DNA of 64,000 bases from an uncultured Bizionia sp. (GTDB lineage Bacteria; Bacteroidota; Bacteroidia; Flavobacteriales; Flavobacteriaceae). The stretch lies in assembly GCA_947496215.1 (NCBI GenBank), contig CANMCF010000002.1:558001-622000 (forward strand). The letters run 5' to 3'. Both the position numbers and the translations under genes were made by a program. The notes under the pieces are model-generated. The model had not been told where the DNA came from. It ran no database searches and saw only the letters and a program-made list of their open reading frames with translations. Shown piece after piece: positions 61,313-64,000 of this stretch (within the stretch, counting starts at the first letter, position 1; each line of letters opens with the position of its first letter).

Positions 61313-61795
61313 CTATTTTAAATCCTTGGCAGCAGACTCAACCTTGAGTTTCAGGCCTTCTTTATATGCAATGACCTTATCTAAAACACAGGTGTCATTG
61401 GACCCTATTATTTGAGCTGCTAAAATACCGGCATTCTTTGCTCCGTTTAAGGCTACGGTAGCAACGGGAACACCTCCTGGCATTTGTAGGATGGACAGTA
61501 TCGAATCCCAACCATCTATGGAGTTGCTACTTTTTACTGGAACTCCAATAACAGGAAGTGGAGACAAGGAGGCTACCATTCCTGGTAGGTGAGCTGCACC
61601 ACCAGCCCCAGCAACAATAACGGAAATACCTCTTGTATGGGCATTCTTGCTGTAATCAAATAGTTTTTCAGGAGTTCGGTGTGCAGATACGATATCTACT
61701 TCTACTTCAATGTCAAACCCTTTTAATATGTCTATGGCATCTTGCATTACGGGAAGATCGCTAATGCTTCCCATGATTACTCCAACTTTGCTCAT
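61313..61795 (-). CDS. purE: 5-(carboxyamino)imidazole ribonucleotide mutase
   Basis: A 160-residue class I PurE that converts N5-CAIR to CAIR in purine synthesis. The signature MGSISDLPVMQDA at the N terminus, SAHRTPEKLFDY near residue 40 and VIVAGAGGAAHLPGMVAS near residue 60 are intact. It follows purK by 56 bases on the same strand, so the two enzymes of the two-step CAIR route are made together. It acts in the cytoplasm as an octamer in known cases. Confidence 0.97.
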   Translation of the reverse strand: MSKVGVIMGSISDLPVMQDAIDILKGFDIEVEVDIVSAHRTPEKLFDYSKNAHTRGISVIVAGAGGAAHLPGMVASLSPLPVIGVPVKSSNSIDGWDSILSILQMPGGVPVATVALNGAKNAGILAAQIIGSNDTCVLDKVIAYKEGLKLKVESAAKDLK

Positions 61796-61851
61796 CTGTC
61801 GTGTTTTAATGTTTAATGATTTAAATTATGACGCTTGTTTCTTTAAGCGAC

Positions 61852-63006
61852 TTATTTTGAAATTACCTTTATTGTCTTTTTTACATTTTCAGCAATTAGC
61901 CTTGCTGTGTCCAAATCTTCATTTACTATGGTTACATGACCCATTTTGCGAAAGGGGCGTGTTTGTTTTTTTCCATAGATGTGTGGTGTCACACCATCCA
62001 TTTTCATGATGTCATCGATATTTTCATAAATAACATCACCAGTATGACCTTCAGCTCCTACTAGATTTACCATGATGCCTCCAAGCTTGCTGCTTGTATT
62101 CCCCAACGGTAGATTCAAGATCGCGCGAAGGTGTTGCTCAAATTGAGAGGTGTAGCTTGCTTCAATGGTTTGATGTCCAGAATTGTGGGGTCTTGGTGCG
62201 ACTTCATTTATTAATATGTCGTCGTCCTGTGTTTGGAATAGTTCGACAGCCAACAGCCCTACGTGATTAAATGCCTTTGATGCATTCAAGGCTACCTCTT
62301 GTGCCTTTTCTGCTACTTCATTGGAAATTCTAGCAGGACATATCACATATTCCACTTGGTTGGCTTCTGGATGAAACTCCATTTCCACCACAGGGTATGT
62401 TTTTATCTCTCCGTTTGGATTTCTTGTAACGATCACAGCCAATTCGTTTTTAAAATCCACCAATTCTTCAGCAATGCATTCTCCGCTTGGAAGGCCTTTT
62501 AAATCCTCCAACACACGTACGATCTTAACGCCAGTGCCATCATAGCCGAATTGGGCGCTCTTCCATACGAAAGGGAATTTCAATCCGCCATTGAATATGG
62601 CATCTTCAATTTCTGATGTGTATGCAAAGCGAGAAAACCCGGATGTAGGCAAGTTGTGATCCAAATAGAATAACTTTTGTTTGGCTTTGTTTTGTATCAC
62701 TCTAAGATTCTTTGAGGAAGGATATACTTTTATTCCTTCTTTTTCAAGTGCCTCGAGGGCATCGACGTTTACATTTTCTATCTCAAAGGTAAGAACGTCC
62801 ACTTGTCTTCCAAAGTTTACGACGGTATTGTAATCCATCAAGTCTCCCTTGGCAAATAGATTGCAGGCAATCTTGCAAGGAGCTTCATCACTCGGGTCTA
62901 GAACATGGGTTTGTATATCAAATTTGCGAGTCTCATTCAGAAGCATTTTTCCAAGTTGACCGCCTCCTAGAATACCTAATTTGAAATTGGATGAGAAATA
63001 ATTCAT
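61852..63006 (-). CDS. purK: 5-(carboxyamino)imidazole ribonucleotide synthase
   Basis: A 384-residue ATP-grasp enzyme that makes N5-CAIR from AIR, bicarbonate and ATP. The start LGILGGGQLGKMLLNE is typical. ATP-grasp motifs are seen in FPFVWKSAQFGYDGTGV near residue 150 and in LINEVAPRPHNSGHQTIEA near residue 270. Complete and in normal order before purE. The divergent hpt-adk gene is also a purine-salvage and nucleotide gene, which gives a small purine neighbourhood. Confidence 0.97.
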   Translation of the reverse strand: MNYFSSNFKLGILGGGQLGKMLLNETRKFDIQTHVLDPSDEAPCKIACNLFAKGDLMDYNTVVNFGRQVDVLTFEIENVNVDALEALEKEGIKVYPSSKNLRVIQNKAKQKLFYLDHNLPTSGFSRFAYTSEIEDAIFNGGLKFPFVWKSAQFGYDGTGVKIVRVLEDLKGLPSGECIAEELVDFKNELAVIVTRNPNGEIKTYPVVEMEFHPEANQVEYVICPARISNEVAEKAQEVALNASKAFNHVGLLAVELFQTQDDDILINEVAPRPHNSGHQTIEASYTSQFEQHLRAILNLPLGNTSSKLGGIMVNLVGAEGHTGDVIYENIDDIMKMDGVTPHIYGKKQTRPFRKMGHVTIVNEDLDTARLIAENVKKTIKVISK

Positions 63007-63100
63007 TTTTTACATAAAATTAATCACACAAAAATACATTTTAAAAAACAAATGACTATAAAATGATAAATCAAAAATCGTATATCTTTTAACAAATCCG

Positions 63101-63108
63101 TATCTTTG
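63101..63108 (+). promoter_or_regulatory. Candidate -7 box of the hpt-adk gene
   Basis: TATCTTTG fits TAnnTTTG, 22 bases before the ATG at 63131. No clear TTG partner at the usual distance. Confidence 0.45.
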
Positions 63109-63130
63109 CCTCTTTCATAAAATCAAAGCA

Positions 63131-64000
63131 ATGATAAAGCTCCACGACAAATACTTCAAGCCCTTTATTTCTACACAGGAAATTGACGATGCGGTAACGC
63201 GTATGGCCAATGACGTTGCCAACGATCTAGGAGACGAGATTCCCGTTTTCATTGGTATTTTAAACGGTTCATTCATGTTTGTCAGTGATTTTGTGAAGCA
63301 ATACCCGAAACCTTGTGAGGTAACATTCATAAAGTTGGCTTCCTATGAAGGTGTGAAATCTTCTGAAGACATCCAGCGACTCATAGGATTGACCCAAGAC
63401 TTGACTGGTCGTACAGTAGTGATCTTGGAAGATATCATAGATACTGGAAACACACTTCATGAAGTACATCGAATATTCAAGAATGAAGGTGTGAAACAAT
63501 TGTTGATAGCAACATTGTTCTACAAACCGGAAGCTTATAAAAAAGATTTCAAACTACATTATGTAGGTAAGGAAATTCCCAACAAGTTTATTGTTGGCTA
63601 TGGTTTAGACTATGATGCATTGGGAAGGGACCTACCAGAAGTATATCAATTAAAAACAACACAACACATGACTAATATCGTATTATTTGGTCCTCCGGGA
63701 GCAGGTAAAGGTACACAAGCCAATTTCTTAAAGGAAAAATACAACCTAGTACATATCTCCACAGGAGATGTTTTCAGGTTCAACATAAAAAATGAAACAG
63801 CATTGGGTGTTTTGGCCAAGTCCTATATGGACAAGGGACATCTGGTTCCAGATCAAGTAACCATCGACATGCTTGAAGCCGAGGTTGAGAAAAATGCTGG
63901 TGCAGAAGGTTTTATCTTTGATGGCTTTCCCCGTACCAACGCCCAAGCCAAAGCTTTGGATGAGTTGATGCAAAGCAAGGACTCCCAAATCAATGGAATG
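63131..64000 (+). CDS. Fused hypoxanthine phosphoribosyltransferase and adenylate kinase, partial
   Basis: The frame from the ATG at 63131 runs to the window edge without a stop. Residues 1-179 are a hypoxanthine/guanine phosphoribosyltransferase: the PRPP loop is VVILEDIIDTGNTLH near residue 97, and LNGSFMFVSDF near residue 45 is the PPi loop. At residue 180 (63668, an internal ATG) adenylate kinase begins: the P-loop is VLFGPPGAGKGTQ and the NMP-binding part is HISTGDVFR and FDGFPRTNAQA. The linker is short (LKTTQH). One protein would salvage hypoxanthine to IMP and balance AMP, ADP and ATP. The adk C terminus lies outside the window. An internal start at the second ATG could make Adk alone. 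Confidence 0.92.
   Translation, partial: MIKLHDKYFKPFISTQEIDDAVTRMANDVANDLGDEIPVFIGILNGSFMFVSDFVKQYPKPCEVTFIKLASYEGVKSSEDIQRLIGLTQDLTGRTVVILEDIIDTGNTLHEVHRIFKNEGVKQLLIATLFYKPEAYKKDFKLHYVGKEIPNKFIVGYGLDYDALGRDLPEVYQLKTTQHMTNIVLFGPPGAGKGTQANFLKEKYNLVHISTGDVFRFNIKNETALGVLAKSYMDKGHLVPDQVTIDMLEAEVEKNAGAEGFIFDGFPRTNAQAKALDELMQSKDSQINGM

Noticed and set aside
1-64000. CRISPR array, prophage or tRNA genes
   Set aside because: No regularly spaced identical repeats, phage structural or integrase genes, or cloverleaf sequences found on reading both strands.

Overview
The window comes from a low-GC member of Bacteroidota, almost certainly Flavobacteriaceae. The reasons are promoters of the TAnnTTTG type, frequent TTG/GTG starts without Shine-Dalgarno sites, a type IX secretion sorting domain, four ECF sigma factors, LytTR and HisKA_2 TPR signalling, SCSKE-type lipoproteins, and housekeeping genes of the family (gap, lipA, murB, valS, gcvP, purE/purK, an hpt-adk fusion). 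I see no tRNA, rRNA, CRISPR array, transposase or phage gene.

Layout. 1-6.7 kb: a TPR protein cut by the window edge, then minus-strand genes for GAPDH, lipoyl synthase, a divergent Nramp-like carrier, an ECF sigma factor overlapping a glycosyltransferase, and a small membrane protein; aqpZ follows on the plus strand. 7.1-17.1 kb: a TPR histidine kinase with its LytTR response regulator, a secreted S74/tail-fibre-like protein, and two large tandem secreted zinc metalloproteases with mosaic identity. A decayed fragment of the S74-like gene lies between the two proteases. 17.4-25.8 kb: ECF sigma/anti-sigma pair, murB, aminotransferase, aspartyl protease with PDZ, DUF1573 protein and valS.

25.9-40.7 kb is the accessory heart of the window. 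It holds five short cysteine-rich peptides with double-glycine leaders; two have a C-C-CC-C-C knottin-like cysteine order. With them are a C39-peptidase ABC exporter (PCAT), its HlyD-type adaptor, and a three-part protein joining a Cys-less C39-like domain, VKOR and a thioredoxin fold. There are also two TPR-CHAT caspase-like membrane proteins, each preceded by a cysteine-containing lipoprotein. One CHAT gene is split at an AAAAAG stretch, and a decayed second C39 domain is present. Two separate families of repeated upstream sequence tie the island together: a roughly 48 bp element before every peptide gene, and a direct-repeat box (two half sites 20 bp apart) before three lipoproteins and the VKOR gene. 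I read this as a system that makes, oxidises and secretes disulfide-rich peptides, with CHAT proteases as likely surface or periplasmic effectors; function is inference.

40.7-64 kb: an ECF sigma/TPR-anti-sigma/nuclease operon; a ketoacyl synthase, methyltransferase and two glycosyltransferases; gcvP; another ECF/zinc anti-sigma pair next to a membrane cluster with two DCC thiol-redox proteins, a TIGR01777 oxidoreductase and a GbsR-type repressor flanked by two matching palindromic operators; a LAS-type peptidase; an M3 peptidase; a tandem pair of related small RNAs, each ending in a terminator; purE-purK; and at the right edge a single reading frame that encodes both hypoxanthine phosphoribosyltransferase and adenylate kinase.
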